A DNA stretch of 64,000 nt, from contig JAOWCC010000577.1 of the NCBI GenBank assembly GCA_030867875.1, positions 946,660 to 1,010,659 of the forward strand, read 5' to 3'. Below, piece by piece: positions 44,450 through 56,799 of this stretch (the stretch's first letter is position 1; the number at the start of each line of letters is the position of its first letter). The DNA is from Actinernus sp. WN-2022 (Eukaryota > Cnidaria > Anthozoa > Actiniaria > Actinernidae). Position numbers and translations under genes: made by a program. A model generated the notes under the pieces. It saw only the letters and a list, made by a program, of their open reading frames with translations. It was not told the origin of the DNA and did not search any database.

Positions 44450-44855
44450 CACAGTTAAGTTGCTTTTGAAAACGTTTTGTTTAATGCTTGATTGAGCACC
44501 ATTGATTGAATGACCCTGGCTTCCCCTGGGGACAAGCGTGTTGTTTTTGAGAAGAATAACACTAAAATACAATGTAATTATGTGGTTTACTAAATAATCA
44601 AAGAGCATGCATGGAGTTTAATTATGTCACGTTTATGGTTTTAAGTATCCCACATGGAAGAAGCGGGTTTGAGAAATGACAAGAAGAACACGCAGATTGA
44701 AATAGGTGGTCCCATATGGATTATGTTGAAGGTTATGATGAAGACAGGTCAGTTTGGGTTCGATTTATTTACCTGGGAGCACAGGGCTAGTCGTGCCAGA
44801 GGGGAACAAGAGTTGATTCCTTTGACCCTCTCATGTCCAGCCTGCATTGTCTTCT
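44450..44855 (+). repeat. 400-bp direct repeat, copy 2
   Basis: Counterpart of 33365-33765, in the same orientation. The two copies bracket POLR2B exons 6 and 7. It is followed by a different small palindromic region around GAAATTTAGTAAGACAATG (44869-44950). Confidence 0.85.
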
Positions 44856-45063
44856 GATTTTTCTGCCAGGAAATTTAGTAAGACAATGCAGATTCCATTG
44901 TCTACTAAATGTTTAATGTAGAAGACAATGGCCTTGACTAAATTTCCCTATCAGCAGGGAAATGTAGTCATTTAAATGTGCCTCTGAGAACAAAAGAATC
45001 CAATGTGATCATGGTATTATACAAATTATGAAATGCTATCTAATTTATTATTTTGTATTTCAG

Positions 45064-45470
45064 GACTTCAATATTGAACTTGCACTGAAACCAAAAGTGA
45101 TCACAGATGGTCTGCGGTACTCTCTGGCTACTGGTAATTGGGGTGATCAGAAGAAGGCCCATCAGTCCAGGGCAGGTGTGTCGCAGGTGTTGAACAGACT
45201 CACTTTTGCATCTACCTTGTCACATTTGAGACGTCTCAACTCTCCAATTGGACGAGAGGGTAAACTTGCCAAGCCTCGTCAGCTGCATAATACTCACTGG
45301 GGCATGATCTGCCCTGCGGAGACACCAGAGGGCCATGCTGTTGGGTTAGTGAAGAACTTAGCTCTAATGGCATACATATCTGTCGGGTCACAACCAAGTC
45401 CTATTCTAGAGTTTATGGAGGAATGGACCATGGAGAATCTTGAGGAAATAACACCATCAGCCATTAACAA
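45064..45470 (+). CDS. POLR2B: POLR2B exon 8
   Basis: About residues 432-566: end of the protrusion and the whole fork domain. Segments include [80 protein letters not shown] and [16 protein letters not shown]. The fork loops bind near the transcription bubble in the polymerase. Ends INN(phase 2) at AACAA|GTAAGT. Acceptor TTTTGTATTTCAG. Confidence 0.98.
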
Positions 45471-45655
45471 GTAAGTATTTAAGGATATTGTTGTTATGAA
45501 GATGTATAATTTTTTTGAATGCTGTTCTACAATCAGTGCTGACTCTATACTTTTTAAGCTGAACATTGATCAATTTTATTTAGTACATGTATTTTTCTAT
45601 TACTATGGCTACTAAACCTGGTACTACCTGAAGAAAGTTAGCCAGTCAGAGAGCA

Positions 45656-45775
45656 GGGCCGGGTTGTTCAAAGCCCGATTAGTGTTAATCCTGGATTAAC
45701 TCTGCACAGAACCTATTGGTTGTCATGGAAATTATCCCTGGATTAGCACTAATCGGGCTTTGAACAACCCGGCCC
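45656..45775. mobile_element. Palindromic MITE (GGGCCGGGTTGTTCAAAGCC)
   Basis: This 120-bp element has 36-bp inverted ends with one mismatch, starting GGGCCGGGTTGTTCAAAGCC. It lies 186 bp after the exon 8 donor. The flanking AGAGCA/AGATCA may be a diverged 6-bp duplication. From general recollection such ends are common in marine invertebrate genomes; not verified here. Confidence 0.85.
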
Positions 45776-46004
45776 AGATCAATAAAAGATTCCTTGCACA
45801 TTTAATGGTCAATGATGGAAAACGTCCTGATCCTTTGGATTTATGCACTCAGATTGGCCAACTTTCTTCAGGTGGTCCGAGTTTGAGAAAGAAACCATTA
45901 ATTTATATCATAAAAAATATTATGTATCCATATTTTCTACTCTTTAATATCATGAAATATATAGTACAAAAAAAATTATGGAAAAAAGTAAACAGTATTA
46001 ACTC

Positions 46005-46113
46005 TAGGGGAGGGGGTGGTAGTTTGGTCTGATACTGTAGGGGTGGGGTGATGGTTTGATCTGATACTGTAGTGGTGGAGATGTGGTTGGTTTGGTCTGA
46101 TAGGGGTGGAGGT
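46005..46113. repeat. GGTTTGGTCTGATACTGTAGGGGTGG minisatellite, left half
   Basis: Three to four units of about 33 bp with GGTTTGGTCTGATA and GTAGGGGTGGGGTG. The array resumes at 47040-47145 after a Mutator-like insertion. Confidence 0.85.
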
Positions 46114-47039
46114 TAGCCTGAATTTCAGCCCTCTGGTTCGTTCCTCCCGAGAGAGACGTCTGAATCCAATAGCCGATAATGCCGTCCAGTGACATCACTA
46201 CCAGAAAACCTGGTAGTGATCTTTGATTGGTTCATATTCTATAATTTTGCACAACTATCATAAGTAACTCATCCGAGAAGACAGGAGGATTCACTTTGGA
46301 CTTACAATGGTTGATTGTTGAGTTTCAGTGGAGTGATTGTCTTTGGCAAAGACCTTGAATTCGTAAGGAAAACATCTGGAAATGGATTGAAAGTGTCCTG
46401 CACAATAACTGGCTGACTGTCCTGTAAACATGTACATTTCATCGCATCGCGTCCGCGGGGTTGTTGATAATTGATTATTTGTTCACAATCACATGTAGTG
46501 GTAAAGAAATTGTCGCTACTCTCTCTTCAAGGAACTGTTCTTTCCCGTAAAAGAGTCTTCGTATTTCTTCGAAAATTCTCCATTATCCTTTCATGTTTTT
46601 CTACTTTTCTATTGCATCATTTACATAGGTAATATCTCGTAGCTGTGTCGATTCGAAGGGCAGATCGCGAGACAAAGATCAACGGAAAGACGAAGATCAA
46701 CTGTCCTTTGCCTCCAAATATAATAAATTATAACAATTTGTTGCTTCGAAAAGGTTTTCACAACAAAAGAGGCACTTGAGAAGCAAATGGGATGGAGATA
46801 TATATATGTATATATAGGTAAGGCTTTTATTTTGGCTGGCATTATCTCAAATAATTTCTCAAGGCGAGCGATGGCTTTGTTTTTGTGACCCACCAATCTT
46901 ACTACTGCCGTGACAGTTTTATTTGCATTAATTAAATTGTTAATCCACCTTGACGTCACTGGACGGCATTATCGGCTATTGGATTCAGATGTCTCTCCCG
47001 GGAGGAACGAACCAGAGGAGACCGCTGAAATTCAGGCTA
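46114..47039. mobile_element. Mutator-like non-autonomous element, copy 2
   Basis: Same TAGCCTGAATTTCAGC ends and interior as 39657-40552, in opposite orientation (GGACGGCATTATCGGCTATT near the right end; shared interior such as GAACTGTTCTTTCC). Inserted in a GGTGG-rich minisatellite; flanks GGTGGAGGT and GGTGGTGTG match at 6 of 9 positions, so the duplication is imperfect or slipped. Confidence 0.88.
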
Positions 47040-47719
47040 GGTGGTGTGGTTGGTTTGGTCTGATACAGTAGGGGTGGGGTGGTGGTTTTATCTGATAGGG
47101 GTTGGTGGTGGTTTGGTCTGCTAGGAGTGGAGGACTCGGCCTGCTAAATACAGAGCACAGTTTTATTTAGCTTGACAACTCATTTGTGCTTCACACTTCT
47201 CTATAAACATCACCCTTTGTCACTGTGAAACAATCATGTTACACAGCCCTTAAAACATAGCGCCCCTAAGGGCAACTCGTGGATGGTCAGTGAGCTATTT
47301 TGGCATACTTTAAATCATGTGACCCATGACGGCATAGTTACATGTACATCATCACCAGTAAGTGAATTGTGGGAAATAATACCATACCTGTGCAAGTTTG
47401 AACTGTCTGGTATTAGACATTAGGGATATGGGCATTTACTTAAAATCATGTGATGACATCATTGTTACGTCATAGCCACTAAGTGATTTGTACGTGATTG
47501 AAGCCACTTAAAAGCCTATACTTATATATTATTAGCCTATACTTGCCTATACTATATATGCACATAGAAAATACTAAATGAACCGAGGAAAGGGGCATGA
47601 AACAGTCATTATATAGTAAGTGGCATAGAGCAGATAAAGAAACTCTGCTAGCAGGGAAACAAGAATTCTGCTCAATTATGTGTCAAATAACCATATATAA
47701 TTTTCTCTTGTGTCAATTT

Positions 47720-50530
47720 GGTCAATTTGGTCGCAGGAAGTGTAATTTTATTGCATTGTAGTTTAATCACCACAAAGCTTCTCAACTTTACTGGCAAATG
47801 ATAAACGTCTACTAAATAGAATATTCTGGAGTTCTTTTTATTTAATGTGGATCGGTTTTCAAAGGTGAGGTGGTCCGAGTCTTGAATTCTACGACACAGA
47901 AGTGTGAAATTTTCCGCGAACTGATTTGAATAATCAATGACTCTGCAGTGTTTGTTTTGCGTTGGGACGGAATCAAACTGTTTGAAAAGTTTCACTTCAT
48001 TTACGTATCTTAACAGTTTCCACATGATGCGAAAAATGGTTTGAGTCCATAGTTCTCGATATTCACAGTTTTAATTTGTTGTCTGTTATTTAGCGTGAGA
48101 TCAGATCGCACGAACCGTATCGAATCTTTTGCAGCTTTTTTACTTCATCACTTTGTGAGGAGTTAAGGTTATCGTATACATTGTAGCTTCAGAGCTGAAT
48201 TAAAAATAAAGTAGTTAAAATAAAGTTTAGAGTGTTAAGTATCCAACAGAAAATAATTGGTTTAATTTTATTTTATCTAGACGGAGAAATATCAAAAAGA
48301 AACATTTTACCGGAAGATTGCATTACATATTTTGATTGACAGCTCATACACCACATCAATCGTTATGAGCATTCAACCGTAGCTAAGTGCGGGAGTCATT
48401 GTTTACCGTTCAGTTCGGAGTTCGCTCTGTGGCTTGTTGTCAGCGTTCTATCGAATCTTTTCTCACATAAATATGTCATTGTAAATTCAAAGCGTATTCG
48501 CTAAAATTATCCGTAGATGTCTTCTTCAAAACAAGTATCTGGTCCTTGGAGTTCAAGAAAGAGGAAACAATCAATTTTTTCGAAATTATATTTATACAAC
48601 GACGAAGCACTTATAGCTTCAAATGAGTGCATAATAAACTGCTTTCGAGTCGAAAAAGGCCATTGAAAGTCAAAACGTAAACACTTCTAATTACCGTTGC
48701 CGAGAGAAAGCTGTCTTAGACAAATGGCAATTTGGTTCACCGATTAACTTCTGTAATTGATGGAATGCATGTGAAATCCTTTCAGTTTTTTTTTTCTGGA
48801 TCAGAAAAGTTATTGTTATATAATTCAAAACTTCTGAGCTCTGAGAGAACTAGTCTAGTCACAAAGTCTGACTACAACTACAAATTCGCCAAAACTTTCT
48901 ATTCTCCACTCAAGAGAAAACTCTCATTTTGCCAAATGGCACACTACAAAGAAGTTTGACTCACCGATTGACTTCTCCTAGTAATAAAATGCTTGTGAAA
49001 TCCTCACTTTCTTGTTTTTGGAAGCGAAGTTAACACCCATTTGAATTCACAAACCTCGCCGTGAAAGCACTTTGCAAAGCTACCACGGCTTGCGAGTGAC
49101 GTCATTTTCATTGTATGTACTTATTTTGCATATAGCGGAGAGCCAATCAGAATGCGAGAAAATTGGATGTTGTTGTAAAAATTTGTATTACCACTGCTAA
49201 ACTATTTTGTTGTACACTAGGCCGCTTGATTCCTCTTAATTATTTCTACAATAACATGCCCAATCTCTGACATTTTCCGGAGCGTATATTCACGGGCTGA
49301 TTCTTCGGGTAATTTATCTGTCCTCGTGCTTTTCTTTCGTCTTCCGCATCCGTTTGGTCTGCTTTGGTTTTGCCTTCTTCTTGTCTTTAGCTGGTTTATC
49401 CTTTGCCGTTGCAATTGCCTTATTCTGGCATTTGACCGGTTTATTCTTGGTTTTGCCGATAATGAAGAGTGATTGAAAATGTGAAACTCAACTCAACTGA
49501 GCACGAAGACCTTTGATTGTGTTGCTTTCTTGGTGGGAAGTTTTGACAGTGACATTTCCCAGTCACTGGTTGAACATCATTGGCTGCTTTTTATAGAAGG
49601 TGTTTGATTGCTGTGAAAGAGGCGGGGCACCAGAATCAGTCTCGCCGGCCAGCTAAAACTTTTCACAGCGTTTTCTTGACTTTCTATTTTCGTTCTAAAT
49701 ATAGTTTGAAAAAAGTTCCAACTCGACACAATTTGTGCGAATTACTTCAAATTTTCACAGATTGTTCCCAATTATATCAGCTAAAAAAATGTGTTGGCGA
49801 TTTTTTAATTTTTTTAAATAGAGGCGCTGAGATAGATTCCTGCATCTATACTTGGATTTCGTGTTAGCAGTTTGACGAAGACCGAAATATCTTCAGAACG
49901 GCTTCGAATTTCCACAATCGTCAACACAGTTTCGTAAACAAGGTCTGTGGGAGTCCAGAAAAGCAAACAGATCTTAAATTCATTAAATTGCCGTGGAGTT
50001 GGAGCTCTTGGAAACCAACTCGCTTGTTCAGTAAAGACGTTTATTTAAAAATCACACTTTTATCAAAATTACAAACCTTACATATGTCGTTGTATCCAAT
50101 TTTATAAGCTTTAAAGTTAGGAATAATTTATCTAAATACGACGAATATTCGAGATGCTACTTAATTTTATCCGGAACAGTACCCTGAAGGTATACGATAA
50201 CCTTAATAAAACATCCAAACCTGCAGGTATGTCGGCATGTATCTCGTTTTATAGCGTTCGGAAAAGCATATAAAGGCGATCGCACGTAATCCGAGTTTCT
50301 AAACTCGTATGTAGCTGACAGATGATCGCCGAAACCAACGTGGATCGTGGAACTATTTAAACGCCCAATGGATGAATGTTTTGGTCGATCTAACGGATGA
50401 AGGTTTTGATCTAACGGATGAATGTTTTGATCAAACGGATGAAGGTTTGGATGTAACGGATGAAGGTTTGGATCCAACGGATGGAAATTTTTATCTAACG
50501 TCTGAATATATTAGTCAAACGGCATGGACA
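47720..50530 (-). mobile_element. TAACGG-family element, copy 3 (truncated, interrupted)
   Basis: 47720-48162 is the shared module (inverted). After a TTAA element (48167-50202) the sequence continues as in copy 1 (TAAAACATCCAAACC, AAAGGCGATCGC, CGCCCAATGGATGAATG). It then enters the right-hand ~21-bp array, with ATCTAACGGATGAAGGTTTT-type units (50395-50525). Both true ends are missing; the right is cut by another repeat at 50531. Confidence 0.8.
48167..50202. mobile_element. TTAA-flanked DNA element, GGTTATCGTATAC ends
   Basis: Ends GGTTATCGTATAC and GTATACGATAACC are perfect 13-bp inverted repeats between TTAA copies (48163-48166, 50203-50206). The uninterrupted paralogue at 40719-40735 reads GAGGAGTTAATAAAACATCC with TTAA once, confirming the limits. 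At 2,036 bp it has no recognisable transposase; the short frames seen are unremarkable. Confidence 0.9.
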
Positions 50531-52795
50531 TAATTGGGGGTGCGGCTTATATGTGAGTGTTTTCAGAAAACTTGTTTTGCAATGACCGTAAACAAAGCCA
50601 TATGAACAATAGAAATGGCACATTCAATTCACAGAACACGCTCGTGTCAGCAAGATTTCTAATCAAACTCATCTCCTTCGCTTTCCAAAGAAAACTAGCT
50701 GTCCAGTTGCCTGTCATCTTCTCTGATAACTCCTCGAATGGTTCCTAGTTTTGTTAAAGGCCTTAATTGGTCTTGGAAGCCTTCATATTTTCAAATAATG
50801 TATAATTCTCATCTAGTTCATGTTCAACTTCGGAGCTCACGCTTGATCTCGGACATTTGAGAAAACTCTTGCCCCAGGCCTCCTTGAAAATCCAAGATGG
50901 CGGACCACGGACTCAGACACGTGCTCGTATAGTTTCGCCAGAAAATCTTACTTTCTTGTGCGCTTAAAGGAATGAATTTCCTTAAATATGTTGTTGGTTA
51001 ATGAAGGAACAACAGCAGAAGAATTCTGAAGTGATTTAAAGACAGCAGGTTAAAATCTACACAAGAAAGGACAAGGAAAGTTGTAACCAATTCGTTGTTG
51101 TGATATGACGATCTCTTATGAAAAGTTTTGCTTCAATTACGGGCATTTATGAACTCGAACACAAGACTACTCTTACTGAATTTTGTGGTGCGGCTTATAC
51201 ACGAGGTTTTTCCTTAAGGTATCAGGAGCCCTTTATGCGATCATTTTTGTGAAAAAAATATTGATTTTTTAGAATGTTCAAAGTGAATTCTACAGTTTAG
51301 TGAAAATAAAATTCCAAAACATTTTATTTTCAACGAGAAATTACGGCGAAAATAAATATGGACGGGAAAGCAGGCTGTCAACGGCTTATTAGCACTAACC
51401 CTTGTGAAGCATTATCGTGCAAACCACGAAAAAACATGTGAACTTTTATAAATAAACACGAAACACGCTCACTCGTCTAGCTCGTCTTGAAGCTATTCAT
51501 TTATGTTTCACACAGAAATCATATCAAAAATATAGCTTTATAATATGTATATATATATATATATATATAGCTCAATTCATAATTTGAAGCTAGCTGCATA
51601 GGGAGGGCTTATGTTCGTTTTGACGCTGACGGAAAGCGATCTTGGCTCATAAATTATTATAACCAAGATAATCAGTGGGCAGAAGTTGGCGATAAAGCAA
51701 AGTCAATTCCAAGTCGAAAGAGTGCAAGTGCCCATAAACTTCGCCCCTAAGTTTCGATTGTAACTTCGCCTTCGATAGCCGAAGACGAAGAACAACAGAA
51801 ACCTAACACGATCTTCCGTAACAGTTATTGTACTGGTTTGGCTGTTTCTCTACGCTTTCTTCTTCTTTACCTTCTCTGTGCACTCATGATTTCTGTGAAA
51901 TACCATGACAATGGTAACGCTAAAATTGAACTTGTCTACTGCGATATTCAAACCGAAGATATCGCACCAAAGAGCTACCTTATCGTGGTTGCGTAGTCCT
52001 TCATAGAAGCGCGCAAAATCGCATGCTGCCGTTTCATGAACAACATGGTATCGTGTTCCCCTATACCTACTGCTCAACATCAAATACTGGAAAAATGACA
52101 TTCTTAATGACAGATAAGTTAATTGTGTCAACAAACCTCAGTGGGATGCCAGGAAACTTTCAAACCATTTTTTACCGCATTATAAATGCAAGTTTTGTAG
52201 CATGTATTCGAAGCTCCTGTCCGTCTAGATTTTAATAGATTTGATTGAAACTTGGCATATGGCTAGATCAATATGTTGACAAAAAAATGGTGTCTCAGTT
52301 TTTTTATGCATTGTTTTGTTCTTGAGATACTTTCATGTTTCGTTCTTCAACCCCTAAAAAAGGTGTTCCGAATCTTTGCAGTTTATTATTTTCGCGACGG
52401 AATAAGCTATCAGAAAAGTGAGACACCCTTTTTTAGATCAATATCTACTTTATGAAGGTCGTTTCAGCGCGGATTTTCGTCAAATTCCCGAGGGACAGGA
52501 GCTCCAGGTATAAGGTATGGTCAAATTGGATTAAAATCACAATAAATAAAAGTATTTACTAATGAGGAAAATCAAGCTGTTTTCTAGAATCTGTGTTTAT
52601 TAAGCTTTCAGAAAATATATACTTTGTAGGGGTTTTCTTGAATTTAACTCGCGCAATTGAAAGTTTTCGGGAAGCGCTCTTGAAGGGCTCCTGATACCTT
52701 AAACCTTTCGGGAAAAAACAAGCTTCTGTTTATCAGGCTGAAGTTAGGCGTGCGGTTTATACGTGAGGTGCGGCTTGTACGTGATAAAATACGGT
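50531..52795. mobile_element. TACCGTA-family copy interrupted by a TTAA element
   Basis: GGTGCGGCTTATATGTGAGTG opens near 50535 and GGTGCGGCTTGTACGTGATA then AAATACGGTA closes at about 52793. The segment 51000-51060 matches 19090-19170 in inverse orientation. The 51218-52698 TTAA element lies inside. Confidence 0.65.
51218..52698. mobile_element. TTAA-flanked DNA element, GGTATCAGGAGCCCTT ends
   Basis: 16-bp perfect inverted ends, GGTATCAGGAGCCCTT and AAGGGCTCCTGATACC, border on TTAA (51214-51217, 52699-52702). The interior has a TA microsatellite (about 51547-51568) and an inner inverted pair AGCTCCTGTCC/GGACAGGAGCT (52211, 52494). 1,481 bp, no transposase seen. Confidence 0.88.
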
Positions 52796-53079
52796 AAGTA
52801 ATAATTATATCAAAATGAGAGCTAGTGTTTTACCAGGGTATCCAAACACCGAGAAAGATGAAAGCATGAGGCCGCTTCTGCCGAGTGCTTTTATTCTTTT
52901 GAGGTGTTTGGATTCCCTGGTGAAACACGAAGCTCGAGTTTTTTATATGACTTCTCAATCGAAAACAATACCTGCATTCATAAATCATTAGAAAGTATTG
53001 TTTGCCTGGAATTTTATTGCATGCAATTATAGATTACAAGGGTTGTGATTGTTATTTTGTCACGGTCATTTCAACAAAC

Positions 53080-53158
53080 GGCCTGATAGTGTAGTGGGCA
53101 AGACAGTGGACTAGTAGTCAAGAGCAGCCATGAGGATGATGGTTCGAGTCACACTTCA
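53080..53158 (+). mobile_element. tRNA-like SINE head
   Basis: GCCTGATAGTGTAGTGGGCA acts as an A-box-like start; GGTTCGAGTC (53141-53150) is the B box. Same family as 14916-14988 and 58101-58180. Confidence 0.6.
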
Positions 53159-53215
53159 CTTCTCCATGTAAAGTCATACTTATGCTGTAATCCTTGTAGC
53201 TTAATTAGGTCCAAC

Positions 53216-53330
53216 ACATGCATGAATGATACCCAATGAGAACACAGATGAACATCACCAGTGATTTGGATATCCAAATCACTAGTGATGTTCATCTAGT
53301 GTTTCATTGGGTATCCAGATTCATGCATGT
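53216..53330. repeat. Near-perfect 115-bp palindrome
   Basis: Arms of about 56 bp (ACATGCATGAATGATACCC... and ...GGGTATCCAGATTCATGCATGT) meet at GGATATCC (53268-53275) with almost no spacer. Mismatches and a 3-base indel are few. Confidence 0.88.
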
Positions 53331-54000
53331 GACCAAATGCAGCCCTCTGATTGACTAAAAAGCTCATGAATTATTAATGAGTTTGAGAACTAATCGGAGC
53401 AACTTTGATCTGGTGTTTCATTGGAGATCAAGATTCATCTGTCATTTTGATTGAAGATCAAGTTGCATCCTCTGATCTTCATGTGGAGTTTCATTGTGTA
53501 TCAAGCCAAAGGGACATGCACCTTACCAAAATAAGATGAGCTCATTGGCTGTTTGACTCATTAATTATTCATGAGTTTGAGAGGTAATGATCACTATTGC
53601 TAGGAAAGATAGATGGGTGCTTTTAATAAACTTTGCTGAGGATATTTTATTGTAGGTTTTCTCTTGTGTTTCCAAATCTGCTTTGACACAAAAAATCTCT
53701 ACAGTTGGTGAACTTTTTACCAGCCAAACCTTAGTACTAGATTGTGCTTATTGGTATTTGTGGTGCCTTGCCTTGTGTCAGAATCACTTCTCTTGGTAAA
53801 TAAGTCTGATTTATAAAACCCGGGAGGGAGGGGACTTGTTGAATTATCCAGCTTGCATGGAGATGTTAAGAATGGCATGGTTCACATTGTAGAGATTAAA
53901 GAAGGTAAGCTGTAATGCATGAGTGTAGATGTAATGCATGAGTGCACATTTTCCTCCAAAGGGTTAAACAAAGTTTAATTAATATTTGATTTTTTTTCAG

Positions 54001-54112
54001 TGCCACTAAGATCTTTGTAAACGGTTGCTGGGTTGGTATTCATCGTGACCCTGATCAGCTAATGAGCACATTAAGGAAGCTTAGGAGGCGTATGGACATC
54101 ATTGTATCTGAG
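54001..54112 (+). CDS. POLR2B: POLR2B exon 9
   Basis: About residues 567-604: [37 protein letters not shown]. This is external domain 1. Acceptor is a long T-run ending CAG; donor GAG|GTACAT (phase 0), the weakest donor of the series. Confidence 0.96.
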
Positions 54113-54140
54113 GTACATGTATACAAATGTTAAAATGTTA

Positions 54141-54560
54141 AAATTGATTCTCCATCAAGTAAATAGTTGAATTGTAAAATATTTCTTGATGTGAGTGCTG
54201 CGTTTACGAGTTATCTAGTTTACGAGGTTTCTATTTCCAATATGCTAATTATGTGACGACGTGTGAGGACTCCATTATTATACAAAAATGTGATGGGAGA
54301 AATATACATATTTTTCTTAACATCCATATAATATTTATTTTGGGCCTTATACCAGTCATTTTACCAAATATTTTGTAGAAATCAGAAATAGTTTCATTCA
54401 GAAGTTTCATTCAACCTTTTGTTGGCCTCACATGTTGTCACATAATTAGCATATAATTAGCACATAATTAGCATATTGGAAATAGAAACCTATAACTCAT
54501 GTTTAAAAACATTTTTAAAATAAATAAAAAACTATTTACTTGATAGATAATCGATTTCAA
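54141..54560. repeat. Foldback element just after exon 9
   Basis: Left arm (about 54141-54253, with ATCAAGTAAATAGTT and GGTTTCTATTTCCAATATGC) pairs with right arm (about 54433-54560, with GCATATTGGAAATAGAAACC and AACTATTTACTTGAT). The centre is unique. The foldback starts about 30 bp into intron 9. Confidence 0.88.
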
Positions 54561-56799
54561 TGATAAAAAATTTGGGCTCATAATATGTGCCTGTCATGTT
54601 TTTGAGTGATAACCAAATTGCCTCTCCTCCAGTGAAATTAAATTTACTCAATTTGCTGCATGTGTAATTAGCTCTAATTGAAGAAAGAAGATTATAGTTT
54701 TCCAGTGTAGATCAATTTGACCCAACCCAAATCAACCTAGGTCAATTTGACCCAAACTACAGCTTGGGACAAAAGTCTTTGAAACACCCCCTTCCCCATA
54801 TCAATGTTGGGTGCAAAGTCAGAGTTGCAAGCAAGAGGTAGTCATTACGCACTTTTATCATATGGCAAGAGCTACTTCCGGTAAAAGCGCACGTTCTGAT
54901 TGGCTGTTTAGTGGTCAAGATTTTCTTGTAATTCCCATGGGCATTATGTCCGGCAAACTTTGATAGGCCTAAAAACAACTGAACTGTCATTATTTTAGAG
55001 AAAAACAGAGAGAAAGTGCAAAACGAGCAAGGATGAATATTCCGAAAGTGAAATTTATTATCAACGTTTTAGTGAACAAAAACAACATCACCAACGGCAA
55101 TGACCGGTGGAGGCTCCAAACAGCAGGCAAAACATTGAGAGGTTTGTAAATAAACAGAAACGTTCCGTGAAGAAAATAGCTAGTGACATAAAAAACCTTC
55201 TGTTGGTTCCTGGAGTCAATAAACAAGTAATATTTGCAAATTTACCTCCAGCTGACTTCGACCACCTGTTATCCAAGTTCTTCATCGGACATTCCCACCC
55301 AAAGTTAACGGTGATTTACGAGTAATAGTATTGTTCTTTGAGGGTCATTAGAATTATAAAAAAAACTTGGTATGTGTGTTGTTGATTGAAGTGCAATGGT
55401 TATTTGAGTAGTCTGCACGATATCGGGTCACTTAAATTTGATGTATTGTAATTATATCAGGTGCAGTGCGACTACGAGAAATCAAGCAATTTAGAACAAC
55501 AAATTCCACATAATGTTGCTATTCATTGTGAATAGTTAGGTAATGTCATTACATGTGAAATAAAGTCATCTATTTGTAATTCTTAATAACAAATCTGTGG
55601 AGACGGCTGAAATTCAGGCTAAATTTTCAATATATTATTTTCGATTGGGGTCATAAACTACGGACCACCATTTTCTAGTATTAGTGAGCTGCTAGTGCTC
55701 ATTTTCTACATCTTGAAGGAGACTGAAACTTATAATGGACCAAATTTAGTTTATTTCATAAACTTGCAATAATGATTAATACACTACTCTATACATAATA
55801 TCATTATGAAGTATGTCAGTTCTAAAAAAAAACATGAAATACACTGTAGAATGCCTGAACCCAGAGATAATAATCAAATACAAAGAGGTACATGCCAGAT
55901 GTAAATAGACCTGGGAAAGAGAACAAAATAAAAAGTTAATAATTGTGTTAGGTGGTAACTGTCCCTTGGTCTTGTGTTTAGGAAATATTGTTTTTTTACC
56001 AGTGTCAATAACACGCCACAGATAAATATGCGATTTCCACATAAGTCATTTAATCGTTCATTTGAAAAAATCTTCATTTCGGATTAATTACTCAGTTTAT
56101 ACTCACTTACTGCATACTAGATTTTCGTTCCCGAATTTATAAACTTTACATGTGCATATAATATTTTAAAAGGCCACTGTCAGTCAGAAAACTGAGAAAT
56201 CGTGTCATTTCTACTGTACTTTCAAGAGGTTAAAAACAATAAATAACAACACGATGACAGTCAATTGGTACAAAGGTTATCATGTTCAGATTAGCGGCTA
56301 CTTACATTTACAAGCTGTTGTCTTTATAGTCAGTGGTGATCGCAGACTGGCAGAGCAGACCGTCACGAGTGTATCTTAAAGCATGTTGCATAATATATGA
56401 TAAATTCCCGTCCAAAGCCCGTGAAACACGTCTCAGCTTTAGAAAAGACAAAAATCTTGGTATTGCACTTGAAGGAACCTTTGGTTTACACAAAAAACAG
56501 CTGATATTAAAGGTTTTGCTAAGTCAAAACTCCCACTTGCCGCCATCTTGAAAAACCTGGAAATGTTGTCCACTGTTCACGTGACCAGCACAGTGCAATC
56601 TGATTGGTGGCGAATAGAACTTGAAAGAAGGCGAATCTGATTGGTTGACGGCGCAAAATCTCGACACCAAAAAAAAGCAAACACTTGCAAAACTGCCCAC
56701 AGGCAGCCCGAGTAATAATTTCATGAGCTGCTACTGCACACACAGAAAAATATGGAGAGCTTTTCAGAGTATGACAAGAGCTTATCTTATGCTAATTAA
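54561..56799. other. Intron 9, first part
   Basis: No exon was recognised. AATTTGACCCAA occurs twice at 54713-54756. A solitary GGAGACGGCTGAAATTCAGG then CTA at about 55599-55621 equals the last ~24 bp of the Mutator-like elements, without the other end. Confidence 0.45.

Larger units (their letters stand above)
52840..53640 (+). repeat. Dispersed repeat with embedded tRNA-like unit, copy 1
   Basis: It opens with a hairpin GTGTTTTACCAGGGTATCCA/GGATTCCCTGGTGAAACAC (52827-52928). A tRNA-like segment (53080-53158, B box GGTTCGAGTC) follows, then TTCATTGG...GATTCATGCATGTGACCAAA and AATTATTAATGAGTTTGAGA. The same order, more diverged, is found at 57890-58450 inside a TTAA element. Confidence 0.65.

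Noticed and set aside
49217..49414. 65-codon basic minus-strand frame
   Set aside because: Low-complexity Arg/Lys/Gln composition, no recognised domain, lies inside a non-autonomous TTAA element.
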